Positions 37,333 to 49,330 of a stretch of 64,000 bases of DNA are shown here, in pieces. Where the stretch lies: NCBI RefSeq assembly GCF_031755915.1, contig NC_083382.1, forward strand, positions 13,731,001 to 13,795,000, given 5' to 3'. This DNA comes from Ziziphus jujuba (Eukaryota > Streptophyta > Magnoliopsida > Rosales > Rhamnaceae). The notes under the pieces were generated by a model. The model was not told where the DNA came from, did not search any database, and was given only the letters and a program-made list of their open reading frames with translations. How positions within the stretch are numbered: the first letter of the stretch is position 1; each line of letters opens with the position of its first letter. The translations under genes were made by a program, and so were the position numbers.

Positions 37333-37645
37333 CATTATAAAGAAATAGCCTAGAAAAGTACAGAGTTTTGAATGAGGCTCAACTTTGTAAGTCATATAGA
37401 GACGAAGCCATGGGTAGCAAAGACATCGAAAAATTCTAAATTTAGTGTAGTTGGGTAGCCTATCAAACAAAGCAAGAAACGAAGATTTGTGATCAAGAAT
37501 AGGAGTGAGAAGGTGATTAATATGGTAGACAACTGCTTGAAAAGTGCGAAACTAAAAACAAAGTGGTAGAAAAGCTTGATGTAAGAGAGTAATATAAGTT
37601 TTGAGTACGTGTTGATGATGGCATTCAGCAGAAACAACATTCTAA
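37198..37645 (-). pseudogene. Ty1/copia integrase fragment adjoining the array
   Basis: On the minus strand two overlapping frames resemble copia pol downstream of the integrase core: YTKFRIFRCLCYPWLRLY, KVEPHSKLCTFLGY and YILKR, preceded by a decayed tail of the core. Family members read G-LP-YSKLRIFGCLCYPWLRPY at this place. At least one frame change and stops are present. The fragment joins directly, in the same orientation, to the sequence repeated in the array, which supports a copia origin of the 600-bp unit. Confidence 0.75.
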
Positions 37646-37650
37646 AAGGG

Positions 37651-39756
37651 TGTAAGGTGTAGATATATCCCTGTTGTATAAGTTTGGTTGAGTTTGACCA
37701 ATTGGACCGCGTGTAGGTTACGGTGTTGACTTTGTGTATGGTTAAGTTTTTGTTTTAATTGGTATACCATTGCCTATAACTTATCGACATGATTTCACAA
37801 ACTAGCAGGTCACCTAAAATTTAAGCCACAATATGACAGTTGTGAATATAAGAATTTACATGCTTTATTACTTTCCCAGTATCAGTATCATGAGTTTTGC
37901 TTAAAAATGACATGTATGTGTATATAAATATGTGGGCGTATGCTTGTAGGTGGAAAACATCAGAAAAGAAGCAAGGAAATTAAAAATGGCCCTAAAATCA
38001 CATGAATTTGATCAACATTTCTTTCTTTTCCACTTGAAATAGTAGACCAGCTTTTTATGCAACCAAGCAATTTGGCCAAATCGACCTCATTTTTTGCCAA
38101 TTCAGAATTCTCACTGCCCCTATAGGTAGATTATTCATCACCTTGTCCGCCATCAACCAAAAAATTGCACTAGAACAATGGCCCATGCAACAGGATCAGT
38201 ATTAGAAAGTCGACGGCCAACATTGCTCTCATCATTGGATTTTGTCCACTTTTTAGGCTATCCAACCACCCTAACCCATTTAATTTGGACCGCTACGTTT
38301 GAATATGGTTTTTATTTTGCCTAATTCCAAGCCATTTAAATAACATACTGATTTGAAGTTTGGCCAAGTTTTTCCATCCATTCTTTGGGCACCACCTACA
38401 ACAATCGAGGTGAAATCATCGTGTTACCCATCCCATGGCTTTCTATTGATATATAGTTTGCAATTATAAGTGAGTTTTGAGTGCTAACCCAATATTAACC
38501 AATTTGTGTAAATACATAGTAAAATTGAACTATGATTGGATAATGTAGGATGAATTTAAGGATGATAATGTGTTCCTATATATTATGAGGATCCATTAAA
38601 AGGTATAATTTCATAAAATTGGTCTTGAGAGAAAAATGAATTTTGGGGACTGGGTCCTAACGGTTCACAACATAATTGAACCTTTTCCTGTCCCATTTAT
38701 GTACACAATTTGATTGTATGGTTGGATGGTGATGTTGGATTTATTAAATTAGTGTACCATATAGTGCATGGATATTGGATATCGGATAATGGATAATGGG
38801 TATTGGATATCGAGTATTGATTATGGTCATTGTGCATGTATTTCCATCCTTTATAGTAAAGAGTGATGATGATGATTATTCCCCCCACAACACCTTCAAG
38901 ACACTAAAGGGTCATTATGATGTTTCCTTCCTCCATATTGTGCTACCTTGGGATGCCAAAGGTTACTTGGTAGCATTAAATATATAGTATGGTATACTAA
39001 TGGTCAATTGGTAAATGCATGCTTCTTCCTTGAAAAATATAATAATTAAATGGTATTATATGGTTGCATAAAAGTTATAGCTTATAAATTTTTGATACAT
39101 GATTGTATATTGCTAATTCTTTGCATATAGTTTTATTCATCTAAGCTTTGGGACTTAAAAGAGTTTTGGTGAAGATAATTTATTTTTTCTTTAAATGAGG
39201 AACTTCTCAAAAGAGTGTTAACATGAGGTCTTGAAGGATGTTTTTCCAATAACTAAATGATTACTTTTTTATTGTACTATGTCACTCACTAAGATATCTT
39301 TACCGCACGTTTTTATTTATTTTTAGTTCGTTCCTTTAAGTCCAGAAAGTTAATAGATAGTTTGGCTAGTGCATCACTTGTCGCTTTATACTTTCCATAG
39401 CAATAGCTGCATTTATCTTTACATTGTTTACCTTTATTTTTAACTAAACTTATTTAAATTGTTTACATAACCCACATTTATAGTTACTTTTAGAGTAAAG
39501 TATTGACATGACCTTAATATGTATGTGTAGTAGTAGTTTATGATATAATGAGCTATAGATATTGACTGTAGTTATTGACTTCCATGCTGTTGTGACCCTA
39601 TTTTTATACATTGTGGTATTATTTTGTATTACATATGTTTGTTTGTCTATAATCTGGGTGAAGTTTCATTGTGTTTTCCTTTAGGATTACCAGTGGAATT
39701 TTTCTAGATGAGACCATGTGGGATTCCTTGGAGGATTTCGTGTGCTAGTCCTATCA
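37651..39756 (+). mobile_element. family A LTR, copy 3 (5' LTR, 2106 bp)
   Basis: It runs from TGTAAGGTGTAGATAT to gtcctatca and contains the family A blocks (gtttgaccaattgga, cgtgttacccatcccatggctttctattgatatatag, gctgttgtgaccctattttta). A primer binding site follows after 3 bp, so this copy is a 5' LTR on the plus strand. It is embedded next to the minus-strand copia fragment; the left junction is at 37650. A GGATA-type short repeat lies at 38770-38812. Confidence 0.65.
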
Positions 39757-39759
39757 GGT

Positions 39760-39772
39760 TGGTATTAAAGCC
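39760..39772 (+). promoter_or_regulatory. primer binding site (initiator Met tRNA type)
   Basis: tggtattaaagcc matches the usual tggtatcagagcc with two changes and lies 3 bp after the LTR end. Confidence 0.7.
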
Positions 39773-39929
39773 CAGAATGTTTCCATTTAGAAAAGTGTTT
39801 CTTCTTTGGGCATAGTCCAAGTCATAAAGGTTATTTGTGTCTTAGTTTAATAACAAGAAGGATTTACATAAGTTCAAGTGTTATTTTTAATGAACATTCC
39901 TATCCTTTCTTTTTAATTAATTAAATAAA
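39773..39929 (+). other. leader-like spacer after family A LTR copy 3
   Basis: No coding frame is seen. It should be the untranslated leader of the family A element or the truncated junction to the copia sequence that follows. Confidence 0.35.
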
Positions 39930-41245
39930 AAAAATTCATCCACTAATTGTTTTCCTAGTGTCGTAGGTCTTGATCAACAAGTTGTAAGCTTGGACACTTC
40001 AAACATTAACAATGAGCATGTGACAACAATGTCCTTATCCAATTCTACGACCTCAGGTAGTTATCCTTCCAATCCTTTATCCATTACAATTCAAACACTA
40101 ATAAAATCACCTATATCTTATAAAGATCAAACCACTTCCCTCCTTCACCAACTAATTCTTCAGCTTCATCTCCTTTCCATCCACTAGATAAAAATATTTC
40201 TTCTAACATTTCATCTACTTCCATTACCTTCCACATTAATACCCCAAAGCCAAATCCAAACCCTGCCAAAATCATACTACGTTTTGACCTACCACTTCCA
40301 AAGGTATTTTTAAAAAGAAGTTAGTTAATTGTACTGTAGACAGCTTATTACATCATAAATCATTCACTATCCATGAACCATTGTCTTTACCACATTGGAA
40401 GCCACGCAGGATTATTAAGCCTTAACATGGAAAAATACATGGACCTTCATTCCTCTAAACCCAACCAAAAATGTTGTTGGCAATAATAAGTGGGTGAATA
40501 AGATTAAAAGAAATTCAGATGGCACAATGCACATGTATAAAGCCAAGTTCGTTGTAAAGGGCTTTCATTAAAACCTAGGGAGTGACTACACTAAAACTTT
40601 CAGTTTGGTCAATAAGCCTTCTACAATCCAAGTTGTATTGTCTTTGGCACTCTTTTCTAATTGGTGAATAGATCATATAGATGTGAATAATGTGTTCTTG
40701 AATGGTGTTCTCAAACAAGATGTACATATGGTTCAACCTCTAAGTTTCAAGATTGCAGGAAACCACATTACTTATGCAATATTCATAAATGTCTGTATGG
40801 ACTTCGACGGACCCCTCATGCTTTGTATGATCAATTATGTCTCACTTTGATGCGATGGGGATTCAAGACATCATAAATGAACTCATCTCTTTTTACCTTC
40901 ATACAAGCATTGGTGCTACATAGGTATTAACATAAGGCGACCACATAATTTTCATAAGTCTTCACCTGGTTGATACATTTATTTCCCGATTGGAAACCCA
41001 TTTCTCACTAAAAGATCTTGATTCTCTTTCTTTTTTTCTTGGTATAGGGGCCACACAGACTAATAGACTGCTCCTCACTTATACCAAATATATCGTTGAA
41101 CTGTTACATAAACCACAGATGTTATCGTCTAAGCAGATCCCAACACTAGCACGTACCAATGTCTAACTTGGAAAAAGCACCGACCTTCCTTTCTAAATGT
41201 TTTCTTTTATCGTACCATTATCAGGCAGTTAAAATATATCATTCT
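39930..41245 (+). pseudogene. outer Ty1/copia (plus strand), part 1: linker and reverse transcriptase
   Basis: A Ser/Thr/Pro-rich stretch (39990-40300), typical of the linker between integrase and RT, is followed by decayed RT sequence from about 40435: NKWVNKIKRNSDGTMHMYKA, AKFVVKGFH, YTKTFSLVNKPSTIQVVLSL and VNNVFLNGVL. Stops and frame changes are frequent. The last residues before the break (RQLKYIIL) fit the YLTLTRPD region. The other half lies 13 kb away (54424 onward), separated by the minus-strand copia. The gag, protease and integrase parts are missing on the left. Confidence 0.82.
41241..41245. repeat. target site duplication ATTCT, left copy
   Basis: attct abuts the left LTR of the middle copia; the same five bases follow its right LTR (54419-54423). 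Removing the element and one copy restores the reading frame of the outer copia (IIL then TQLELSLII). Confidence 0.85.
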
Positions 41246-41612
41246 TAAAGAGTTTAAAGAATTGTTGTTATTCTATTTCATACTATTCTAATTATACAAA
41301 TTGATTATTATATACTATTACCATATGAAATGTTTATGGTAACATCATTACTCATTGTGAATGCATATCAACTAAAACAAATAGGCTTGACATATAAGGA
41401 TGAGCTTGTTGACCTGTCTTAATGATCGGTTTCCTTTAACAGCACTAGTTGTACATGGCTATCTTTTAAAAGCACCAGCAACACGTGGCTTTCCTTTAAC
41501 AACACCAGAATAAACTTTGCATGGCAAGTCAGTACAACCTTTGTATGATGTGCACGACAGATTACCAAATATGGATATATTACCATCTATATATGATTTA
41601 GTACCTTTAATA
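41246..41612 (-). repeat. 3' LTR of the middle copia (367 bp)
   Basis: It matches 54006-54418 from gagtttaaagaattgttgttattctattt to accatctat-atgattta-tacctttaata. It is shorter because it has about two-and-a-half to three copies of a 30-bp internal repeat where the other LTR has four, plus small deletions. Confidence 0.88.
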
Positions 41613-41621
41613 TCCCCCTTC
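41613..41621 (-). promoter_or_regulatory. polypurine tract of the middle copia
   Basis: On the minus strand GAAGGGGGA lies immediately before the 3' LTR, the position from which plus-strand DNA synthesis is primed. Confidence 0.75.
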
Positions 41622-43330
41622 AAGCCAGAAAATGGAATAAAATGAACTCCCAGCTTGAATTTAAATAAATCAAAGTGTCGTTGAGGAAGAGATTTGGTAA
41701 AAACATCAGCTGGTTGATCAATAGTAGGAATATAACATGTAACAAGGGAACCCAAGGCAACCTTTTCTCTCACAAAGTGATAGTCAATCTCAAAATGTTT
41801 CATATGGGCATGAAACATAGGATTAACAGTACGATGTAAGGCATCGAGAGTGTCACAAAAAAGTTGAGGAGGCTAATGTAGTGGAACACCAATATCATGA
41901 AGTAATTATGTAATCCATGTAATCTCAACAGTAGCATAGGCCATAGATTGATATTCAGCTTTAGTACAAGACCTGAAGGCAGTTGGTTATTTCTTAGAGC
42001 ATCAAGAAATGCAATTGGTCCAAGGTAGATACAGAACCCAATAGTGCTTCTTCTGGTGGTTGGGTAACTGGCTTAGTCCACATCAGAAACACCATACAAG
42101 GTAGAATAACTATTTGATAGGAAATGAAGACCATGATCTTATGTATCTTTAAGGTAGCATAATATACATTTTACAGCCTTAAGTTGAAGCATCGTAGGAT
42201 TATTAAATGATTCACAAATCTTGTTAACATCATATTGCAGCCTTGAGATGAAGCATAGTAGGATTATTAAATGATTCACAAATCTTGTTAATATCATATT
42301 GAATATCTGGTCTTGTATATGATAAGTATTGAAGAGCTCCTACAATGCTTCGAAAGTGATGAACATTAATAGACTCATTGTCTGACGGATTAGGCATTTC
42401 TTTTTGAGCAATTGGAGTAGCAAGAGAAGAACAAGATGATATACCAACATGATGAAGGAGATCTTTTATATACTGTGATTGAGAAAGAATAGCTCCACCT
42501 TAAATTATTTGACAGACACACCTAAAAACTAATGTAGCAAGCCGAGGTCTTTGATAGAAAATTCTTGGCCAAATTTCTGTAACAATATCTGGATGAGAGA
42601 GTGATCATTTCCAGCAACAATAATATCATCTTGTAAATTAGAAGAAGAATGATAGCGGATTGATGGTGATAAATGAATAAAGAGGAGTCTGCTTTGCTAC
42701 AAAAGGAACCAAGATGAAGTAGGAACTGTGATAGCTTATCAATCTAGGCTCTAGGTGCCTGCTTTAATCCATAAATTAATTTATGAGGAAGACAAACATG
42801 ATCAGGAAGGTGAGAGTCATTGAAGCCAGGAGGTTGCGCCATATGTTTCTTTTAAATTTCCATGAAGAAAAGCATGCTTCACTTCTAATTGCTTCAAAGT
42901 CCACTTATGAGTGAAAGAAAGAGATATAATGAGCCAAATGGTGGTAGGTTTGACAATTGGACTAAATGTCTCATCATAATCATGACCAAAAACTTGAGTG
43001 AAGCCTTTAGTAGCCAATCGAGCCTTAAACCTATTAAGAGAACCGTCATCTTTATAATTTAGTTTAAAGGCCTATTTTGAACCAACCACATTAGCATGAG
43101 TTGGACATGGAACTAATGTCCAAGATTGATTCCTCTTTAATCCTTGAATTTCTTCTTGCATTGTAGCTATCCATCATTCATCTTTAAAAGTTGTTTTTAA
43201 GGTTTTAGGTTAAACAAAATTAGAAGTATTATTTGGCAGGAGCATCATTTAAGAGGTAAAAGTTAGATCATTCTGAAGCTTTTGTTGAGTTATCATATGG
43301 TGCCTGGGAGCTGAAGAAGAATTTTGAATT
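41622..43330 (-). pseudogene. middle copia: RT and RNase H remnants
   Basis: RNase H end at 41625-41830: HMKHFEIDYHFVREK, TIDQPADVFTKSLP and FKLGV are the standard copia C-terminal motifs. RT start at about 42810-43060: [30 protein letters not shown] and [16 protein letters not shown]. Between them the RT palm is recognisable but broken by stops and small duplications (a roughly 75-bp stretch near 42170-42245 is repeated at 42240-42300). The gene is cut at 43330 by the gypsy insertion and continues at 51182. Confidence 0.82.
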
Positions 43331-43335
43331 ATGGA
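43331..43335. repeat. target site duplication ATGGA, left copy
   Basis: atgga precedes the gypsy 5' LTR and recurs exactly at 51177-51181 after the 3' LTR. Confidence 0.9.
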
Positions 43336-44287
43336 TGATGCGAATTCGCCCGAGCTCGCACAACCGACAACTTACTGGGATACTGATCCGATACGGATGA
43401 AGACTGAACCTATCACTAGGGCTTAAGCTAAGTGATTTAAGGACAACCTTGCTGCCTTTATCCAGAAAGTAATTCATTCTCAAAACGGCTTCTCCATACC
43501 TGAAGATAAAAGACCTGTTTTAAGCATTCAAGTGGTGGAGGCTGATACATCGGACATTTTATATCGGACACTCATACATCGGACATTTTATATCGGACAC
43601 CCATGCCTCGGACATCTAACCTTGGACTTCAGACATCAAACATAACTTAGTTCGGACATTGGACATACATAAGTTAGCTCGGACAGACATAAGTCAGCTC
43701 AGACATCAGACATAAATCAGCTTAGTTGTCAAACTAGTCAACTCGTTTTCTAATTTGCATTTGACTTTTTTTTTTTGGGTTTTTATTTATTTATTTGCTA
43801 GACAAATAAGTTTAGGAAAGTTATTATTTTATTATTTTCATTGTAAATTAATTAATTCCTACTTCAAAATAAGGGAATTAATTAATCCAAGTTAGATTAG
43901 GAAAAGATATGAAATTAGGCAATTTCCTAATTGGATTCTATGTTAGCCGAAATTTCCTAATCCTTTTAGGATTTTATTTTGTTCATTCAAAGCCTATTTA
44001 AAGGCTTATTTTCAATGAGAAAAGAAGTTTGAATTATATACAGAAAATTATTTGTGAGATTGAATTCTCTTTGTTCTTTTTGAACACCTAAAACACCATT
44101 AGTGAATGAGTGTTTTATTTTGACTTATCAATAGGCCTTTCATCACCTCTTGTGGCGTTTTCATTATATACCAAGGTTTCTAATTATAGGTTAGTTAGGG
44201 GTCAAGGTAACCATTAGAGCTTGAACATAATTAGATCCGGGCTAATATAATATGGGTTTAGGAGCAGGTCGTCCTAGGTTTGTATCA
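43336..44287 (+). repeat. 5' LTR of the gypsy element (952 bp)
   Basis: It aligns with 50215-51176 over its whole length with scattered substitutions and small indels. The first 230 bp are homologous to the 3' end of pol (decayed here). A run of tcggaca-type repeats lies at 43545-43735. A TATA-like tatttaaagg is at 43994. Confidence 0.93.
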
Positions 44288-44289
44288 TT

Positions 44290-44302
44290 TGGTATCAGAG
44301 CC
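44290..44302 (+). promoter_or_regulatory. primer binding site (initiator Met tRNA)
   Basis: tggtatcagagcc starts 2 bp after the 5' LTR; this is the standard plant PBS complementary to the 3' end of tRNA-iMet. Confidence 0.92.
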
Positions 44303-45424
44303 AAATTTTGTTCAGGTTTGATCTATCTTTATTTGGTTTATTTGTTTTTGTGTTATTCTGCAATTTTAGCATTAGGTTAAGGTTGCATCCATCCCATACA
44401 CGTTCTGCATCTTTAAAAAAAAAAAATTCATTTCCTAGTTTTACCGTATTTTTTGTTTCCTAGTTTGTTGGTTGTCTTTCATCATTGTTCTTTTAATTTG
44501 GTTATTGTTGATTTTTCTTTGCTGTTTTAGTCTTAAATATTTGCATTCATCTATTCAAAAAAAAAAAAAAAAAAAAAGAGTTTGCGGCAACATTTTAAAA
44601 AAAAAAAAAAAACTGCACATTTGTGTTTATTTGGAGGTTACGGGTTTGGTGAATTTTTGGAGTTGGAATTGCAAATTTGTTGTTTATTCTTGCTACTTCA
44701 GTTGTGTCTGATATTCAGTGAGTGGAAAAAAAAAAAAAGAAGAAAGCTGAATATAAAATATATATATATATATATATCGGCTTGTTGAAAATTGGTGTTG
44801 AAGTTTGTTGCTGGAAATTTCTTTTAACTGCTGCTTTGTTGATTATTTATTCCATATTTGGAGTTTCTGGAGAGTTATTTTTGCTGTTGGATATTTGAGT
44901 TTGAGTGCTAAATTATTTAGATTAAAATTAGTTAAAGGATTTGATACAAAACTTGAATTACAAGAATAACAACCAACACTTTCCTATATTTTTGTTCTCT
45001 TTGATTCTTGTTCGTATTTGAATTTATTTTTCTAGAATTTTATTCGTGAACTCCTAATCTATTCCATCTGCTCCAGTTCTTCAAAATTCCAAAGTTTTCC
45101 CATTAATTTGCTTTATTTTGCCTAGAAAAGCCGAAACTAGGTTTTGTTGAATTCTTTCGGTATTGCATACCTTTAGCTACTGTTTTATTGATAAGTTTAA
45201 TTAAAACATACTTGTAATCTAGTTGCTGTTTTATGGGTGTTTTAATTAGAACTTTGAGTTAATTCTTTGAGTGGAAAAAAAGAAAGGGAAGAGAGTGTGA
45301 GTTTAAAAGAGGGTAAAAGCCGAAACTAGGGTGTAAACACGAGTGTCGAGACCTTGTTTGAGTGAAACACGTGAGGAAGTGAATATTGTGAGGATTTATT
45401 TTATTTTTGCAGTATTTTACTAAC
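44303..45424 (+). other. gypsy untranslated leader
   Basis: About 1.1 kb without a long frame. Long A runs (44557-44577, 44599-44611, 44727-44738) and an (AT)n tract (44757-44777) give short lysine-rich or IY-repeat frames that are not genes. Confidence 0.7.
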
Positions 45425-46462
45425 ATGGCAGATTCTAGAATAAGAAGAGGAGACCCACCACTGAGAATTAATGAAGAGGAGTCCGTAGGATTTCATGGTG
45501 ATCCATGAGCTACCGGGAGTGGTGAGCAAACGGAATTGAAAGCTGTTTTGGAACAATTACAGCGGGTGAGTGCTCAAGTTGAGCACATGAATCAAAGGAT
45601 GGGAAGGCTAGAAGTTTTCCAAGGAATTTCAAACACACGAAATAGGCAAGAATTCCATGAAGGTCAAGGTCGAGGACGAGGAGGTCGTGAGAGAGCGAGA
45701 GAGGAATTTGAGGAGGACAATTTCAGTGGAGACTTTGAGGAAGGCATGGACGAAACCTTTGCTGTCCAAGAGAGATCTGGCCGTGGAAGGTATAGGAGGG
45801 AAGAAACGGATGACAATCTTAGCAATATCAAGATCAACATCCCACCATTCATGGGAAAAAGTGATCCCGAGGCATATTTGGAGTGGGAAGAAAAGATGGA
45901 GATGATATTCGACTACCATAATTATTTGGAGGGTAAGAAGGTGAAGTTGGTAGCAATAGAGTTTGGCCATTATGCACTCTAATGGTGGACAAATGAGCAA
46001 GGCACCCGGAGGAGAGTTGGTGATGACTTTATCACAACATGGCGACAAATGAAAGGAGCCATGAGAAAGCGGTTTGTGCCATCACATTACCATAGGTTGC
46101 TGCATCAAAGGCTTCAATCTTTGTCTCAAGGAAGTAGGTCCGTGGAGGATTATTACAAAGAGATGGAGATGCTCATGATGAGGCTGAATATGAATAAGGA
46201 TAGGGAGGCAATAATGGCGAGATTTCTTGGTGGTTTGAACCGTGACATTGCCAAACAGCTTGAACTGCAACAATACTTGGAGTTGGAGGAGATGTTGCAT
46301 GTAGCCATTAAGCTTGAACACCAATTCAAGAGGACGGGAGTAGGATCATGGCTTGGAGGTGTTTCCAGTAGTGGGGAATCAATTCAAGTGGCTGGAGAAA
46401 CAATTCAGCTAATGAAATCAAATCAAAACCAAAAGCTGGAGAAGAAAGTACCAACCGGTTAA
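45425..46462 (+). pseudogene. gypsy gag (capsid region), two internal stops
   Basis: The frame opens with ATG 45425 (MADSRIRRGDPPL). It has in-frame stops at codon 28 (TGA 45506-45508) and codon 186 (TAA 45980-45982), and ends at TAA 46460-46462. It includes a coiled-coil-like N-terminus (LKAVLEQLQRVSAQVEHMNQ), an Arg/Gly/Glu-rich middle and the retrotransposon gag domain (DPEAYLEWEEKME, RSVEDYYKEMEMLMMRLN). A frameshift between about 46430 and 46460 separates it from the zinc knuckle, which in related elements is in the same frame. The particle protein cannot be made intact. Confidence 0.88.
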
Positions 46463-46464
46463 AA

Positions 46465-47400
46465 AGGGAGGCCAAGACCGAATCTGTCCAAGCACTTAGA
46501 GGTAAGATCAAATTTGATCCTAAACCTCAAAAATCCAGAGAAATAATTTGTTTTAAGTGCCAAGGAAGAGGACACATAGCCAGCCAATGCCCAAATAGAA
46601 GAATCATGGTATTAAAGGGTGATGGTGAGCTAGAATCTGCAAGTGAAGAAAGTGAAGCTGAAACCGAACAAGAGGAGGAATGCAATGATGATGAAGCCGA
46701 ACCAGTAGACACATCTAATGTCGAGTTGAGCTTGGTTTCAAAGAGAGTACTTACTGTCTACAAAGATGAAGAGCAGATACAAAGAGAAAACATCTTCCAC
46801 ACTCGCTGCGAAATACAAGGTAAGATTTGTAGCATGATTATAGATAGTGGGAGTTGTACCAATGTGATAAGCAATCTTGTAGTTGATAAATTAGGCTTGA
46901 AAACAGTTAAGCATCCAGAACCCTATAGGTTACAATGGTTAAATGATAGTGGTGAGATGAGGGTAAATAAGCAAGCCAAAACTAAATTTAATATAGGTAG
47001 GTATGAGGATGTTGTCTTGTGTGACATTGTACTAATGCATGCCGGACATATTTTACTAGGTAGATCATGGCAATTTGACAAAGATGCTACTCATTTTGGT
47101 TGAGAAAATATTGTTGTTTTCAGGTTTAAAGGGAAGAAAATCAAGATGGAGCCATTGACTCCCAAGGAGGTTTACAAAGATCAACTACAAATGCAACAAA
47201 GGAGGGAGGCTGAAAAACTCAAGGAGAAAACAAGTATGGCACCAATGACATCACCATCCTTTCAAAAAGGTGAGATTGAGGTTGCTGATCAAGGTAAGCT
47301 TTTTAAAACCCAGATCGAGTGGAAAAACCAAGACAAAGACGGGGGGGAGCAAATAGAGCAAACCCGAGAGCACCAACAATCTGGAAATTTCAGCCAATGA
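46465..47400 (+). pseudogene. gypsy CCHC zinc knuckle and aspartic protease
   Basis: In a different frame from gag. The CCHC knuckle CFKCQGRGHIASQC (46549-46590) is intact (Cx2Cx4Hx4C). An acidic linker follows (about 46620-46720). The protease has the catalytic DSG triplet (46843-46851) in MIIDSGSCTNVISN and the flap/HILLGRSW region near 47040-47075. A TGA at 47101-47103 interrupts the frame, which reopens to 47400 as a Gln/Lys/Glu-rich linker. A run of seven G at 47341-47347 is the likely site of the next frameshift, since the RT frame differs by one. Confidence 0.85.
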
Positions 47401-47403
47401 AAG

Positions 47404-49330
47404 CCAAACCGAGGGAAGAAAAAGAAAAGAAAAAAAAGAGAGGAAAAACCAGAATTTTTATTTGAGTTTTAGGGATATTAATAAGGCTATTGAATGTAGG
47501 AAACCTTTGCTGGTCATGATATATAAAGAAAACTATTTTAATGATCAAACTAACTTTGAAAAACTTGAATTGCCAAGTTCAATGATTTCTCTTTTGAAGG
47601 AATTTGGAGATGTTTTCCCGAATGAGATTCCAAGTGGACTACCACCTATTCGAAGGATAGAACATCAAATTGACTTTGTCCCAGGGGCTACCGTACCAAA
47701 TAGACCAGCATATAGAAGCAATCCCAAAGAAACAAAGGAGCTGCAAAAACAGGTAAGTGACTTGCTTGATAAAGGATGCATTCGTGAGAGTTTAAGTCCA
47801 TGTGTTGTTCCTATTTTGTTGGTATCTAAAAATGATGGTTCTTGGAGAATGTGTGTTGGCTGTAGGGCTATAAATAACATCACCATTAAATATAGACATC
47901 CCATTCCTAGGTTAGATGATATGCTTGATGAGTTGCATGGTGCTTGCATGTTTACTAAAATTGATCTTAGGAGTGGTTATCATCAAATTAGAATGAAAGA
48001 AGGTGATGAATGGAAAATTGCATTTAAAACTAAATATGGGCTGTATGAATGGTTAGTTATGCCTTTTGAATTATCTAATTCACCTAGTACTTTCATGATG
48101 CTTATGAATCATGTAATGTGTCCATTTATTGGTAAATTTGTGGTTGTTTATTTTAATGATATTTTGGTGTATAGCCGAAACTTGGATAAGCATGTGGATC
48201 AACTTAGGCAAATTTTGCAAGTTCTTAGAAAGGAAAGATTGTTTGCTAACATGAACAAGTGTGATTTTTGCAAAGATGAGCTTGTTTTTTTAGGATTTGT
48301 AGTAAGTGCTGCAGGAATCAAAGTGGATCAAGCTAAAGTGCAAGCAATCAAAGAGTGGTCGGTTCCTACAACAATCACCCAAGTGAGGAGTTTCCATGGC
48401 TTGGCAAGTTTTTATAGAAGATTTGTCAAGGACTTTAGCACCATAGCCGCACCTTTGAATGAAGTTGTCAAGAAGAATGTTGGCTTTAAATGGGGGGAAG
48501 TACAAGAAAAATCTTTTAATTTGTTGAAAGAAAAATTGTGTAATGCACCTTTATTAGTTTTGCCTAATTTTTCTAAGACTTTTGAAATTGAATCTGATGC
48601 TTCGGGTGTACGTATTAGAGCTGTCTTAATGCAAGAAGAAAGACTCATAGCCTACTTTAGTGAAAAATTAAATGGAGCTGCACTAAACTACCTGACATAT
48701 GACAAAGAGATGTATGCTTTGGTGAGGGCTTTGGAGACATGGCAACATTATCTCATGCCAAAGGAGTTTGTGATTCATACGGATCATGAGTCTTTGAAGC
48801 ATATTAAGGGTCAAGGAAAGCTCAACTAAATGCATGCCAAGTGGATTGAATTTATTGAAACCTTTCCATATGTGATCCGCTACAAAAAAGATAAGGAAAA
48901 TGTGGTTGCCAATGCATTATCGCGAAGGTATGTACTCTTTTCTACCTTAGATGCTAGGTTGCTTGGATTTGAACAATTGAAAGAACTTTATGAGCATGAT
49001 AGTGACTTTGGGGAAATTTTTAGAACCTGTTTGAAACATGGATTTAATAAATTTTATATATTTGAGGGGTATTTGTTTAAGGAAAACAAACTTTGTGTGC
49101 CTAATTGTAGCATTAGGGAATTATTGGTTTGGGAAGGACATGGGGGTGGTTTAATGGGTCATTTTGGTGTTTTTAAAACTTTATCCTTGCTACAAGAATA
49201 TTTTTATTGGCCTAACATGAGGAGAGATGTTGAGAGAATTTGTGAAAGATGTTTGAAGTGCCGAAAAACAAAATCAACATTGAAGGCGCATGGATTGTAC
49301 AAGCCTTTACTGATTCCTACCTATCCTTAG
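47404..49330 (+). pseudogene. gypsy reverse transcriptase, RNase H and integrase zinc-binding region
   Basis: One frame interrupted by TAA 48827-48829 and ended by TAG 49328-49330. RT motifs in order: [46 protein letters not shown], then YFNDILVYS at 48149-48175. The first catalytic Asp of the usual YxDD box is Asn (AAT 48155-48157), which should abolish polymerase activity. RNase [27 protein letters not shown] and [10 protein letters not shown]. After the first stop come the DNALSRR-like end of RNase H and the integrase HHCC finger ([18 protein letters not shown]). No ATG-based start is claimed, because pol follows from a fused frame. Confidence 0.9.

Noticed and set aside
37651..39756. Family A copy 3 as the 5' LTR of the plus-strand copia that follows
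   Set aside because: The length is unusual for copia, no matching 3' LTR was found beyond 56850, and gag to integrase are missing between them; the neighbourhood may be accidental.
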